Part shown: in pieces, positions 46,321 through 54,421 of the stretch
Numbering within the stretch: position 1 is the stretch's first letter
How the letters are laid out: every line of letters starts with the position of its first letter
The notes under the pieces: model-generated
The model's database searches: none
Told to the model about the DNA's origin: nothing
The model's input: the letters and a program-made list of their open reading frames with translations, nothing else
Translations under genes and position numbers: made by a program
DNA from: JAMZMI01 sp047632435
Lineage (GTDB): Bacteria; Bacteroidota; Bacteroidia; Cytophagales; Cyclobacteriaceae
DNA length: 59,516 bases
Assembly: GCA_047632435.1 (NCBI GenBank)
Contig: JBLICU010000013.1
Coordinates: 1-59,516, forward strand
Direction: 5' to 3'

Positions 46321-46389
46321 GTTGTACAGAAACTAGCCAGAAAGCCCTTTGGTGTGGCCGGCTAGGTGCGGCCGGCTAGGCATATAACC
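46321..46389. repeat. GC-rich inverted/direct repeat next to the AbiEii remnant
   Basis: Between the AbiEii remnant and the antitoxin gene there are two direct copies of GCCGGCTAGG (46357-46366, 46371-46380) and an imperfect inverted pair: GTTGTACAGAAACTAGCC against GGCTAGGCATATAACC. Unlike the AT-rich surroundings it is GC-rich. It may be a recombination or mobile-element scar; the type is not recognised. Confidence 0.4.
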
Positions 46390-46436
46390 GATAGCGCTTG
46401 TTAGTTTACGCCTTTCCAATTAGTTCCCTTTGGATT

Positions 46437-46634
46437 ATGAGTTCGATAGTTATCAGTCCAAAAAGTTCACAGGAGTTAAAGTTCATATCTGAGCTTCTAA
46501 AGAAGTTAGGTGTTAAGTCAAAGGTTATTTCTGATGAAGATACTGAAGACTTGGGGTTGTCATTACTAATGAAAGATGTTGATCGTTCGGATATTGTCAC
46601 TGAGGATGAAATTATTGCAAAACTAAGGGGTTAA
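46437..46634 (+). CDS. antitoxin-like protein (RelE-type toxin-antitoxin partner)
   Basis: 65 residues from ATG 46437: MSSIVISPKSSQELKFISEL and LLKKLGVKSKVISDEDTEDL, then MKDVDRSDIVTEDEIIAKLR. This matches small antitoxins (DUF2683-like) that are encoded directly in front of RelE/ParE-type toxins. Its TAA overlaps the next start (TAATG at 46632-46636), the classic coupling. The toxin is broken, so this is an orphan antitoxin. An upstream in-frame start would add 13 residues without family features. Confidence 0.75.
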   Translation: MSSIVISPKSSQELKFISELLKKLGVKSKVISDEDTEDLGLSLLMKDVDRSDIVTEDEIIAKLRG

Positions 46635-46893
46635 TGGAGGTTGTTTTCCTTAGGAAGTTCAGTAAGGATCTCGACAAAAGCCAAAAGACCTTAATTCAAT
46701 AGCTCATATAATTGAGCTGGTTAAATCAGCTGATTCGTTAGAAGAGGTTGCTAGCATTGAGAAGTTGAAAGGTTTTGACGATGCTTTCCACATTCGTTCA
46801 GGAAATTATAGAATTGGAGTTTTCGTTGAAGATGATGTAGTTTAGTTCTCAAGAGGTGCTCACAGAAAAGATACCTACAAAATATTCCCCTAA
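46634..46893 (+). pseudogene. RelE/ParE-type toxin, frameshifted and with a nonsense codon
   Basis: Starts MEVVFLRKFSKDLDKSQKTL and hits TAG at once in that frame; the family pattern continues in another frame as HIIELVKSADSLEEVASIEK, LKGFDDAFHIRSGNYRIGVF and VEDDVV, stops again (TAG) and then reads FSRGAHRKDTYKIFP with TAA at 46891-46893. The order of motifs (start, KLKG...RIR-like, GxYRI, HRKDxYKxFP) is that of a RelE superfamily mRNA interferase, whose end HRKxxY carries catalytic residues. At least two lesions make it inactive. Confidence 0.75.
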
Positions 46894-46896
46894 TTG

Positions 46897-47271
46897 ATGC
46901 TCTTGGCTAGGGGCTTGAAATGTACTTTCGACATTGTCACTTATTGCTCCATATCCTTTCTCGTAGCACTCACCGTGAAAAAGTCCGGTTTTGTGATCGT
47001 AGGGGTCTTCCTCTACACGTTGATGTTTGAGCCCATTGCTACCTCCATACTCACCCACGCTCCATTTTTCCGCGATACTCCTTGGGCAACACTTGCAGCT
47101 TTTTTTCCTGTCAATTCCTTAAACAACCTGATAGCCTTTCCTTTTGAGCGGTATATCTTTCGTGAAATCGAAACCAACATTCCGACGACAAGTTTATCCA
47201 TTGCCTGTGGATGGCTTGTCATATATGTAATGTCCATATTTTATTTGCTTACTAAGAGAGATTTGAAATAG
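46897..47271 (+). pseudogene. C-terminal fragment of an ABC-2-type permease
   Basis: From ATG 46897 (the first in this frame, right after the RelE remnant) 124 residues read LARGLKCTFDIVTYCSISFL, ALTVKKSGFVIVGVFLYTLM, FEPIATSILTH and the ending SIACGWLVIYVMSIFYLLTK RDLK in parts. The three hydrophobic segments and the final xxxFxxxDLK are like the end of ABC-2 export permeases, which are normally 230-270 residues. The N-terminal half and the partner ATPase are missing. The remaining frame is open but unlikely to work alone. Confidence 0.55.
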
Positions 47272-47382
47272 TTGCTTTGCGATTTGGGCTAACCACACGT
47301 CGCTAACCGCCAAACACTCATAGGCTCTTTGCCATTCGACAAATCTCCGTTATTTTACGGCCTGAATTAGAAAAATACTCAA

Positions 47383-47835
47383 ATGAAGCATCTCTTTTAT
47401 ACACTGTTGTTCTCTCTCATTTTATTCATCTCATGTAAAGACGAAGAAGTGGATTTTATCACCAGCAATGACATTGAAATAATGGCCTACATCACTGAAC
47501 AAAAGCTGGATGCTCAGAAAAGTGAAACGGGACTGTATTATGTGATAGATAATCCAGGCACTGGTGCCCAGCCAACTTTTTCCTCCGATGTGACCGTGCG
47601 ATACAAAGGTTATTTTCTTGATGGAACAGTTTTCGATGAGAGTGACTCCAATGGCACCTCATTCAACTTGCTGCAGGTCATCTCTGGATGGACAGAAGGC
47701 ATCACTTACTTCAAACAAGGCGGTAGTGGCATCCTTTTGGTACCCGCTCATTTGGGTTATGGCAATAATGATTATAGAGGAATCCCCGGAGGATCGGTGC
47801 TTGCATTTGATATTACTTTGATTAAGGTCAAATAG
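47383..47835 (+). CDS. FKBP-type peptidyl-prolyl isomerase lipoprotein
   Basis: 150 residues. Signal peptide MKHLFYTLLFSLILFISC with lipobox FISC (C18), then an FKBP domain: ETGLYYVIDNPGTGAQPTFS, VTVRYKGYFLDGTVFDESDS, and the active-site GWTEGITYFKQGGSGILLVP with AHLGYG and PGGSVLAFDITLI. It is a lipid-anchored isomerase, presumably in the periplasm or on the outer membrane. Stand-alone. Confidence 0.93.
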   Translation: MKHLFYTLLFSLILFISCKDEEVDFITSNDIEIMAYITEQKLDAQKSETGLYYVIDNPGTGAQPTFSSDVTVRYKGYFLDGTVFDESDSNGTSFNLLQVISGWTEGITYFKQGGSGILLVPAHLGYGNNDYRGIPGGSVLAFDITLIKVK

Positions 47836-48074
47836 GTCATCCATCCCAACTGGAATTATTTCTTAAATGCCAAACATACTGCCAGAGCTCCTTCATTCTA
47901 AATTTCGGTTTGTCATATTGGCAATCTTATAGGGTATAAACCTGAGAATTGAAACATCCAAAATATCGTCTGTGGGATTTTTGGAGCCTCTCCTTCATAT
48001 TCAATCCCTGCTTTTCTAAAGTTGTGAACTTTTAATGCAACTTTGTGTTGGATAACAAAACAATCACGCAAAGA

Positions 48075-48659
48075 ATGGAAACTGCAGAAAAACCAGTCAT
48101 CAGTATATATACAGAGGCCAACCCAAATCCCAATTCACTAAAGTTCGTGCTGAACTTCATGCTTTTACCTGATGGTGTAAGCAGGGATTTTCCTGATAAA
48201 GAAAGTGCAAAAGAAGCACCATTGGCCGAGGAACTATTCAATTTTCCTTTCGTCAAGCGGGTTTTTTATATGAGCAATTTTGTGACTGTCACCAAAGACA
48301 AGCTCTCTGATTGGTATGAAATCAAAGTACCGATACAAGATCACATCAAGCAGTTTCTAGAAGCTGGCAAACAAATACTCACTGAAACTCACGTAGAAGA
48401 AGATCACAAAGTAAGTGATAACGATACGGACATTGAGGTGAAAATTAAAGGCATCCTCGACGAATACATCCGCCCGGCGGTGGAGATGGATGGTGGTGCC
48501 ATCAGTTTTGACTCTTTTGTGGACGGCAAAGTGAAAGTACTATTGCAGGGCTCTTGCTCAGGATGTCCTTCATCTACTGTTACCTTGAAAGCAGGTATCG
48601 AGACTTTGCTCAAAAAGATGGTGCCAGAAGTACAAGAAGTAGAGGCCGTAGGGGTTTAA
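48075..48659 (+). CDS. Nfu/NifU-type iron-sulfur scaffold protein
   Basis: About 194 residues from ATG 48075 (a TTG at 48045 would add ten). N-terminal Nfu_N domain (ISIYTEANPNPNSLKFVLNF, GVSRDFPDKESAKEAPLAEE, FPFVKRVFYMSNFVTVTKD) and a C-terminal NifU domain (IKGILDEYIRPAVEMDGGAI, QGSCSGCPSSTVTLKAGIET) with the CxxC that holds a [4Fe-4S] cluster. Delivers clusters to client proteins. A decayed fragment like its C-terminus lies 0.8 kb further at 49498-49578. Confidence 0.93.
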   Translation: METAEKPVISIYTEANPNPNSLKFVLNFMLLPDGVSRDFPDKESAKEAPLAEELFNFPFVKRVFYMSNFVTVTKDKLSDWYEIKVPIQDHIKQFLEAGKQILTETHVEEDHKVSDNDTDIEVKIKGILDEYIRPAVEMDGGAISFDSFVDGKVKVLLQGSCSGCPSSTVTLKAGIETLLKKMVPEVQEVEAVGV

Positions 48660-48676
48660 ACACCCCTTTCTTTTCT

Positions 48677-49318
48677 TTATAGCAGATAAAAAATAGAAAC
48701 AAAATGGAGTGCTGTGCCTAGCAGCACCCAGCCATGAAAGATGGCGTGATTATAAGGCATCTTACGAATGGAATAAAAAATCGCACCGATGGTGTAACTC
48801 AGTCCCCCTGCGATGAGGTAAATCAAAGCTTCCGTTTGTAGGTTTTCGTACAGAGGCTTTGCTGCAAATACCGCCACCCAGCCCATCAGCACATATCCCG
48901 CGGTGGATATTTTATCATATCGGCCGGTGAAAAATAATTTGAGCACGATCCCAATAACTGCCAACCCCCAGGTGATGCCAAAAAGTACCCAACCTATAGT
49001 ACCATTTAATGCCACCAAACAAAAAGGAGTATAAGTACCCGCAATGAGCACGTAGATGGCCGCATGGTCAAATACATTCAGTCTCTTGCGCAAAGTGTCG
49101 GTTTTGGCCGAATGATAAAGGGTGGATGCCAGATACAATAGCACCATGCTACTTCCAAAAATGCTGAAACTGACGATGTGCCACACATTGCCATAAATAG
49201 CTGCAAAAACCACCAAAATTGCCAGTCCGGCAACACTCAGAATGAATCCAATGAAGTGGGTAATGATATTGATGAGCTCCTCAGTTCGGGTATAATAGGT
49301 AATTTGATTTTTGGTCAT
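48677..49318 (-). CDS. hemolysin III / PAQR-family membrane protein
   Basis: 213 residues from ATG 49318 (MTKNQITYYTRTEELINIIT). Seven helices, with the family motifs EELINIITHFIGFILSV, SMVLLYLASTLYHSAKTDTL (S-x3-H), DHAAIYVLIAGTYTPFCLV and a C-terminal H in YNHAIFHGWVLLGTALH; these three His and an Asp bind zinc in PAQR proteins. Function in bacteria is unclear (the name hemolysin III comes from one heterologous result). A longer in-frame extension from 49435 lacks family features. Confidence 0.92.
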   Translation of the reverse strand: MTKNQITYYTRTEELINIITHFIGFILSVAGLAILVVFAAIYGNVWHIVSFSIFGSSMVLLYLASTLYHSAKTDTLRKRLNVFDHAAIYVLIAGTYTPFCLVALNGTIGWVLFGITWGLAVIGIVLKLFFTGRYDKISTAGYVLMGWVAVFAAKPLYENLQTEALIYLIAGGLSYTIGAIFYSIRKMPYNHAIFHGWVLLGTALHFVSIFYLL

Positions 49319-49497
49319 GTTCAAGCTTTCCACTTGTAACGCAGGAGTTTGGTAATTGGTGCAAAAGGAAGGGCGATAAATGTCAGGAAAGATCTTGATT
49401 GTGAGCCCAGCTGCTTTTCCTGTGAAATCAAGCATTCAGGTTGACTTTGATTCAACCTAAATACCTAATCCTTTGCTCAGAAAGAAATTACCTCAAA

Positions 49498-49578
49498 ACA
49501 TTTCCAGCAATCACAATCACCCTAAAAGCAGAGATCGAATCCTTGCTTAATAGAGGACTCCAGAAGTTGAGAACCTGA
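49498..49578 (+). pseudogene. short remnant like the NifU C-terminal domain
   Basis: The frame reads TFPAITITLKAEIESLLNRG, then LQKLRT and TGA at 49576-49578. It matches the intact Nfu gene (CPSSTVTLKAGIETLLKKMV) closely in spacing and residues. The iron-binding Cys codons and the upstream part are gone. It is therefore a partial duplicate or an eroded paralogue. The stretch 49436-49592 holds nothing else. Confidence 0.45.
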
Positions 49579-49592
49579 AGATTTAAGCCTCC

Positions 49593-50195
49593 TTAGTTTG
49601 AACTCAAATGAAGTCCATGCGACTGCCAGTTGCCAAAAATCCAGTTGCCGGGTGCTTCGGATTTGGAGGACATCAGGAAGTCTTTGAATCCATGAACCAT
49701 TTCCTCGCGGCTGATCTGCCCGTCGGAGTTTTTGTCGAGGAGCTCAAAGCCTTTTTGGGAATAGTTCAAATCGATGTTGTAGATACGAAACATGTCCAGG
49801 TATTCCTCTTTGGATATGAAGTGATCATCGTCCTGATCGAAAAGCATAAAAATGTAGGCCGCAATTTTGACAATGTATTTCTTAGCGGATCGGGGCGGAA
49901 TGGGCGTGTCTGAGTCAAAAAGGCCCAACCACTCATCCAATGATATGGAGATGTCTTCTTTGTCCATATCCGTGAGCAACTGCACATACAATCGCAGCGA
50001 CTTCAGCTGGATGTGCATGCGGTCTTTGGAGTGATTGTGGAGACTGAGGACATCACAAATCTTGTTGGCTACCTCCGCAAAATCGTCGGGTTGAAGGTAG
50101 TGGTTTTTGTTGTTGTCAAGAATATCAAATAGATAAGACAGTTTTCTTCTGCGTACTTCAGTTAACATGGTTTTCAATAGCTGGTTAAGAGCCAT
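49593..50195 (-). CDS. calcium-binding EF-hand protein
   Basis: About 200 residues from ATG 50195 (MALNQLLKTMLTEVRRRKLS). Helical, with two canonical EF-hand loops near residues 125 and 160 (DQDDDHFISKEE and DKNSDGQISREE), a looser first loop (DNNKNHYLQPDD) and a degenerate one between. Resembles calerythrin/calexcitin-type bacterial EF-hand proteins, which buffer or sense Ca2+ in the cytosol; no signal peptide. It lies 52 bp after the KAP NTPase stop in the same direction, so it could be the last gene of that operon. Confidence 0.85.
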   Translation of the reverse strand: MALNQLLKTMLTEVRRRKLSYLFDILDNNKNHYLQPDDFAEVANKICDVLSLHNHSKDRMHIQLKSLRLYVQLLTDMDKEDISISLDEWLGLFDSDTPIPPRSAKKYIVKIAAYIFMLFDQDDDHFISKEEYLDMFRIYNIDLNYSQKGFELLDKNSDGQISREEMVHGFKDFLMSSKSEAPGNWIFGNWQSHGLHLSSN

Positions 50196-50247
50196 GAAAG
50201 TATATGATTTTTTTAACAAAATGAAGTTTTTGTTTGGGGGGTTTATA

Positions 50248-52731
50248 CTAGATCGAATAGAAATCTCCCTTAATAAGGATTTCATCAATGTCCTTTAACA
50301 GCTCCGCTATATCATTTCGATCCTTGTCCGTTAGATCGGTAGTATATTTCTTATTCTGATCCGCTTCAAGAATCTCCTCTTTGGTTAACTCACCCTTTTT
50401 CAACTTATCCGCAATCGAAGGAAATCTCATGGAGAAAATAAGAAACCGCACTGTTTTATCATCTTCTCCATATTTTTCAATATTTCCTTCGACGACCAGT
50501 GTTTGTCTTGTTACCTCAAATTGATTGACAAAGCGCTTCATCTGTCGTGGGTTCTCAGGAACTCCCTGATCGAGGAATTTCCGAAGGTACTTTTCAATGT
50601 TTTCTTCAAATTCCACTTTTTGATCAGCAAGCTTCTGCTCCGTTTCCAGATTTAAGGTGTTTATCTCAGCATCGTAAATCTTCTTCTTTTCTTGAGCGGA
50701 GGTTTTCATTTTTGGCTCCTCCTGACGGGATGATGGCCCAACTTGCGGCTTTGACTCTTCATGACCGATTAAGTTGTCCCAATAGAGTTTCAAGTATTTT
50801 GAATTTGGCTTGGGGACATTCAATGTAAGCTGAAAGGTCTTTTGAAGGAATTTGTCCCCAATACTACATCCATCATTCGTTAGCGTATCGAAAGATTTGT
50901 ATTTCTGTGTGAAGCAGTTACTTACCCACTGTCCATCCGCCGCAATGATGTACAACACCCGAACATCTTTAAACAGGTTTTGAATTCCTTCCAACAAAGA
51001 AACAGTGGCCTCCACATCACACCTGTCCAGATCATCTATGAATATGGCTAGATTATTCTCTTCGGCTATCTGATTGAACCGCTTACGAATGGGCTCAAAG
51101 GGATGCTCAGTAAATTGCTGTTTGAGCTGTTCGTGAGATACGGACTTAAAGAAAAAATTATTCACAAGTCCAGTAATCACACCTATAAACGTACCTACTA
51201 ATCCAATCAGACTGGTATAAAAGCCCATATCATAATTTGATTCGCTAGAAGGGTCTGCGAAAGAAGCTGAAAAAAAGTAGGCGCTCACACCGAAAACGGC
51301 AATTAGCAACAACGCCAGAATCTTGTGTTTGTATTGAAGTTTAAACTTCCAATATCGATGAGAAGTGAACTCCCCCGGTAGCGACTTCTCAGAGGCGTAC
51401 TTACTGATTTTATTGATCAGTATCCACCATGGATCACTAAACTTTTGGTTTTCCCAAGCATTATATCGAATCACTCGCCAGCCACTTGCTCCAAGGTGCT
51501 TTTCAAAAAAATGAAGCATGGAGGACTTACCTGATCCCCATTCTCCATTGAGCAGGACTGTGTAAGCATCCTGATACTTAATGAAGAGTTCATTGATACT
51601 TTCAGTGACACTTTTGACTAAGCTCTCCCTACCAAGTTCGTCAATATCAGTAGCTGAATCTGACCAGAGGAATGCGGTTTTGTCCGTTTTTGAATTTTCT
51701 TCTTCGATTTCCTTATCAGCCCTAAGCTCATCTAAATCTACCTCTGAATCTTCAGGGTTTTGAGTCGGGTCTAGTAATAGTTTCGACCTTATTGAGCTCG
51801 TTATTTTATATTTTGAACCAAATTCCTCACTACTTATAAAAATACTATCCAATTCTAATTCAAATACTTTAGAGTTAAATTTTGCCCAGTATTTTTCTAG
51901 AAAGCCAAAGATGTCTGCACTATTGACATTAATGCTTATTAGCACTTTAAACCTATCAGCCCCATGATCTTCATAAGTTTCGAAATCTTCCCTCATTGTG
52001 CTTCTCAGCCATTCATAAAATTCTAATTGCCGCGGATCTTTCTCATCCTTATAAAGCACTTCAAAAGTTAACCCAATTGTTGTCGCAGTGTTAGGCCAAA
52101 ACACAAGACCTACACTCTTCGTACTACGATTTCCAGAATTCGCTCTATACAAGCCAACATGAGCATAGTCTTCGGTTCCTTGAAACCATAAACCTTCATT
52201 GAGGCGGTTGTTAGTATTTCTTTCTCGTAACCAGAATGTAAAAGACTTATTTTTCTCTTTGTATTGTAGCAGATTTATTAATACCGCATCATGAAGGCGG
52301 TTGGGAATCTCTTTTTTTTGCTGAAGGTCTTCTTTTTTCAAACTCTCATTTGTTGAAGATTGCTCCCCTGATAATATTTCATCTGAGGCTTCAAATGTTG
52401 AAAAAAACTGAGACGGTCTTGTTTTCTCCAAGTATTCGAAAACAAAATCATCTTCAGCGTCCGATAACAAACCTGTTATCATTTTTTCATTATCAATACA
52501 GTAACTCTGTCCTTTGCGGGTAATGATCAGGTTTCTAGAGTTCTTAGATTCAATGATCTCAATCCAACCCTTTTTTCTAAGGTTCTCAGCCCATATTTCA
52601 ACTTGATCAACACTTTCAATTGTAGCAAAGAATTCTCTCCATATATCTCTGATGTCCGCATATGTGTCACCTCCTAAATCATACAAATAGATAAGAATGA
52701 AATATTCGTGTATATTGGATCTTCCAGCCAT
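50248..52731 (-). CDS. KAP-family P-loop NTPase with N-terminal winged helix
   Basis: 827 residues from ATG 52731 (TTG 52740 overlaps the upstream stop by 4 bp and is the alternative). Residues ~5-80 look like a winged helix (IHEYFILIYLYDLGGDTYAD, GWIEIIESKNSRNLIITRKG). Residues ~145-320 are an unrecognised alpha/beta domain (FTFWLRERNTNN, GLVFWPN). The KAP domain starts near 360: Walker A NGEWGSGKSSMLHFF at ~395-404, two membrane helices inserted at ~470-488 and ~505-527, and Walker B AIFIDDLDRCD at ~561-572. KAP NTPases (Kidins220, PifA) act at membranes, some in phage exclusion. Last of the coupled cluster; likely its energy-using regulator. Confidence 0.88.
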   Translation of the reverse strand: MAGRSNIHEYFILIYLYDLGGDTYADIRDIWREFFATIESVDQVEIWAENLRKKGWIEIIESKNSRNLIITRKGQSYCIDNEKMITGLLSDAEDDFVFEYLEKTRPSQFFSTFEASDEILSGEQSSTNESLKKEDLQQKKEIPNRLHDAVLINLLQYKEKNKSFTFWLRERNTNNRLNEGLWFQGTEDYAHVGLYRANSGNRSTKSVGLVFWPNTATTIGLTFEVLYKDEKDPRQLEFYEWLRSTMREDFETYEDHGADRFKVLISINVNSADIFGFLEKYWAKFNSKVFELELDSIFISSEEFGSKYKITSSIRSKLLLDPTQNPEDSEVDLDELRADKEIEEENSKTDKTAFLWSDSATDIDELGRESLVKSVTESINELFIKYQDAYTVLLNGEWGSGKSSMLHFFEKHLGASGWRVIRYNAWENQKFSDPWWILINKISKYASEKSLPGEFTSHRYWKFKLQYKHKILALLLIAVFGVSAYFFSASFADPSSESNYDMGFYTSLIGLVGTFIGVITGLVNNFFFKSVSHEQLKQQFTEHPFEPIRKRFNQIAEENNLAIFIDDLDRCDVEATVSLLEGIQNLFKDVRVLYIIAADGQWVSNCFTQKYKSFDTLTNDGCSIGDKFLQKTFQLTLNVPKPNSKYLKLYWDNLIGHEESKPQVGPSSRQEEPKMKTSAQEKKKIYDAEINTLNLETEQKLADQKVEFEENIEKYLRKFLDQGVPENPRQMKRFVNQFEVTRQTLVVEGNIEKYGEDDKTVRFLIFSMRFPSIADKLKKGELTKEEILEADQNKKYTTDLTDKDRNDIAELLKDIDEILIKGDFYSI

Positions 52732-52736
52732 TTTTC

Positions 52737-53990
52737 TCAATCTAAATATCCAACAAACAATCTACCCGCTTTTGTAATCTGCACTCGCACATGATCATCA
52801 AAAGAGCCGTCGGTTTCGGTCTCGCTGGCATTGCCTCCTATCCATTCATTGTTGCAGGGATTGGTGTCCGTGTCCTTCGGCACACTCCCAATGTCCGTTC
52901 GGTAGATGTTTTCGTAGGGTATGCCCCCATAGCTTTGGTAGTTCATGGCCGTGAGGTGGTGGGGATGTTTGTGAGTGTTTCCAGCAGAGAAGATAACATA
53001 TTCGGCATTGACAGCCTCTATGAAATCAGGACAACTGGCATTTCGTGCACCATGATGAGGGGCGATAATCACATCCGACTCCAGATAAGTGCTCATAGAA
53101 TCGAGCAGGAACTTTTCCGTAGAAATACATTCATACTCACAGTCGCATTTCGGCTTTTTACATTCTTCCAGACCCACAATATCACCCGTAAATAGCACTG
53201 CGCGATCTTCATATTCAAGTTTGATAACAATGCTGGCAGCATTTCTGAGCTTGGAGTCGTCATTGCCCAGATCCTTTGCAAAAGCATCGTCTCTTTTGCC
53301 AAAACCTGATAGAAAAATCAGTTTGAAATCCCCTTCCTGATAAACAACCGTTCCCGGGGCAATGGGTTGATCTGCCAGATCCTGAATCTGAATATCTGGT
53401 TCCTTTGCCAGAGCGGCAATCCCATCCTTAACCACTCCAGGAAGTCCATCGGGGCGATAGCTGGTGTAAAGTGCTCGTTTGATCGAATAATCTTCAGCGA
53501 TTTCATCGATGGCTCTCCAGTGGTCAGAGTCTGTATGGCTGGCAATCACTAACGCTAGATCACCCTTCGGGTAAATACTCTTGAGAAACTTATGCACATA
53601 GTCACTATTGCCTCCATCATAGATGATATACTTCCCTGCAGGGGTTTTGATGATGCAGCCTAGTCCCGCTCCTACATCTACCACGTATACTTCCACTCCA
53701 TTGGCATTTTCCACAAAAGACGGAAGCTTGCCCTCCTCCTTTTTGACCAAGGTGCGATAAACCCAGCCTTTGATGCTGGTGCCCATGATCCGCGCATGGT
53801 AGTAACCATTCGTTTGCCTAGCGCTATCCAGCAAAGCCAAAAGATCACCTTCCTGGATCTTGCCACCAATCACCTTGTCAGCGCCTCTTTCTGCTTGTTT
53901 TTTCAGCGAAATGGCGCGATGCGAAACGAGATACTGTGCTTCTACGGCAAGGCACAGTATCAGTAAAGCAGATGTGATGGTGAGCTTCAC
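52737..53990 (-). CDS. exported MBL-fold metallo-hydrolase with SH3b-like domain
   Basis: 417 residues from GTG 53990, which overlaps the upstream stop by 4 bp (GTGA). A signal peptide (MKLTITSALLILCLAVEAQ), an SH3b-like domain at ~25-85 (EGDLLALLDSARQTNGYYHA, KGWVYRTLVKKEE), then the ComEC/Rec2-type beta-lactamase fold: metal motif H152-T-D154-S-D156-H157, LFTGDIVG, and PHHGARNASCPDF with VIFSAGNTHKHPH. An extra Cys-rich loop (KKPKCDCEYEC) is visible. Zinc-dependent; could cleave a nucleic acid, nucleotide or small metabolite in the periplasm. Confidence 0.85.
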   Translation of the reverse strand: MKLTITSALLILCLAVEAQYLVSHRAISLKKQAERGADKVIGGKIQEGDLLALLDSARQTNGYYHARIMGTSIKGWVYRTLVKKEEGKLPSFVENANGVEVYVVDVGAGLGCIIKTPAGKYIIYDGGNSDYVHKFLKSIYPKGDLALVIASHTDSDHWRAIDEIAEDYSIKRALYTSYRPDGLPGVVKDGIAALAKEPDIQIQDLADQPIAPGTVVYQEGDFKLIFLSGFGKRDDAFAKDLGNDDSKLRNAASIVIKLEYEDRAVLFTGDIVGLEECKKPKCDCEYECISTEKFLLDSMSTYLESDVIIAPHHGARNASCPDFIEAVNAEYVIFSAGNTHKHPHHLTAMNYQSYGGIPYENIYRTDIGSVPKDTDTNPCNNEWIGGNASETETDGSFDDHVRVQITKAGRLFVGYLD

Positions 53991-54397
53991 AGCTTGATCT
54001 TTTTCACCTGATTTACAGAATAAGGCACAACACCTATACCCAATGCCAAAAGGACATTGGTGAAGTCCGCCAGATCAAGCCCATCCGATCCTCCTACGGA
54101 ATAAATTTTCATGTAGAAGTAATAAGAGGTAATGCAGGAAGCCAACACGAGGCTGCTAATACCAGACAAAAACAGAATGAAGCGACTGGCACTTCGCTTG
54201 ACTGGTGGGTCTGCTGCTGGCTCCCCTCCTTGCGCCTGAGGGACAGCTTTAGGTGGCGCATCCGTCTCAATAAGCAGATCGGCGATTTTGACGCCTTGAT
54301 CCGCCAGAGCTTTCCGAAAAATCCGCATGACAGTAATAAAAATGGCAAGCGGAGCGATCACTATGATCACTCCGAGGATTTCTTGTATGTATTCCAT
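53987..54397 (-). CDS. small inner-membrane protein with two helices, not recognised
   Basis: 136 residues: one helix near the N-terminus (EILGVIIVIAPLAIFITVMR), a cytoplasmic-looking Ala/Pro-rich linker (DAPPKAVPQAQGGEPAADPP), then a second helix (FILFLSGISSLVLASCITSY) and a third hydrophobic stretch (FTNVLLALGIGVVPYSVNQV). No known family. Its stop overlaps the MBL start by 4 bp, so translation is coupled, and it starts 25 bp after the duplicated helical protein's stop. Confidence 0.7.
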   Translation of the reverse strand: MEYIQEILGVIIVIAPLAIFITVMRIFRKALADQGVKIADLLIETDAPPKAVPQAQGGEPAADPPVKRSASRFILFLSGISSLVLASCITSYYFYMKIYSVGGSDGLDLADFTNVLLALGIGVVPYSVNQVKKIKL

Positions 54398-54421
54398 GGT
54401 TTAGGTGGTTTTAGTTGATGA

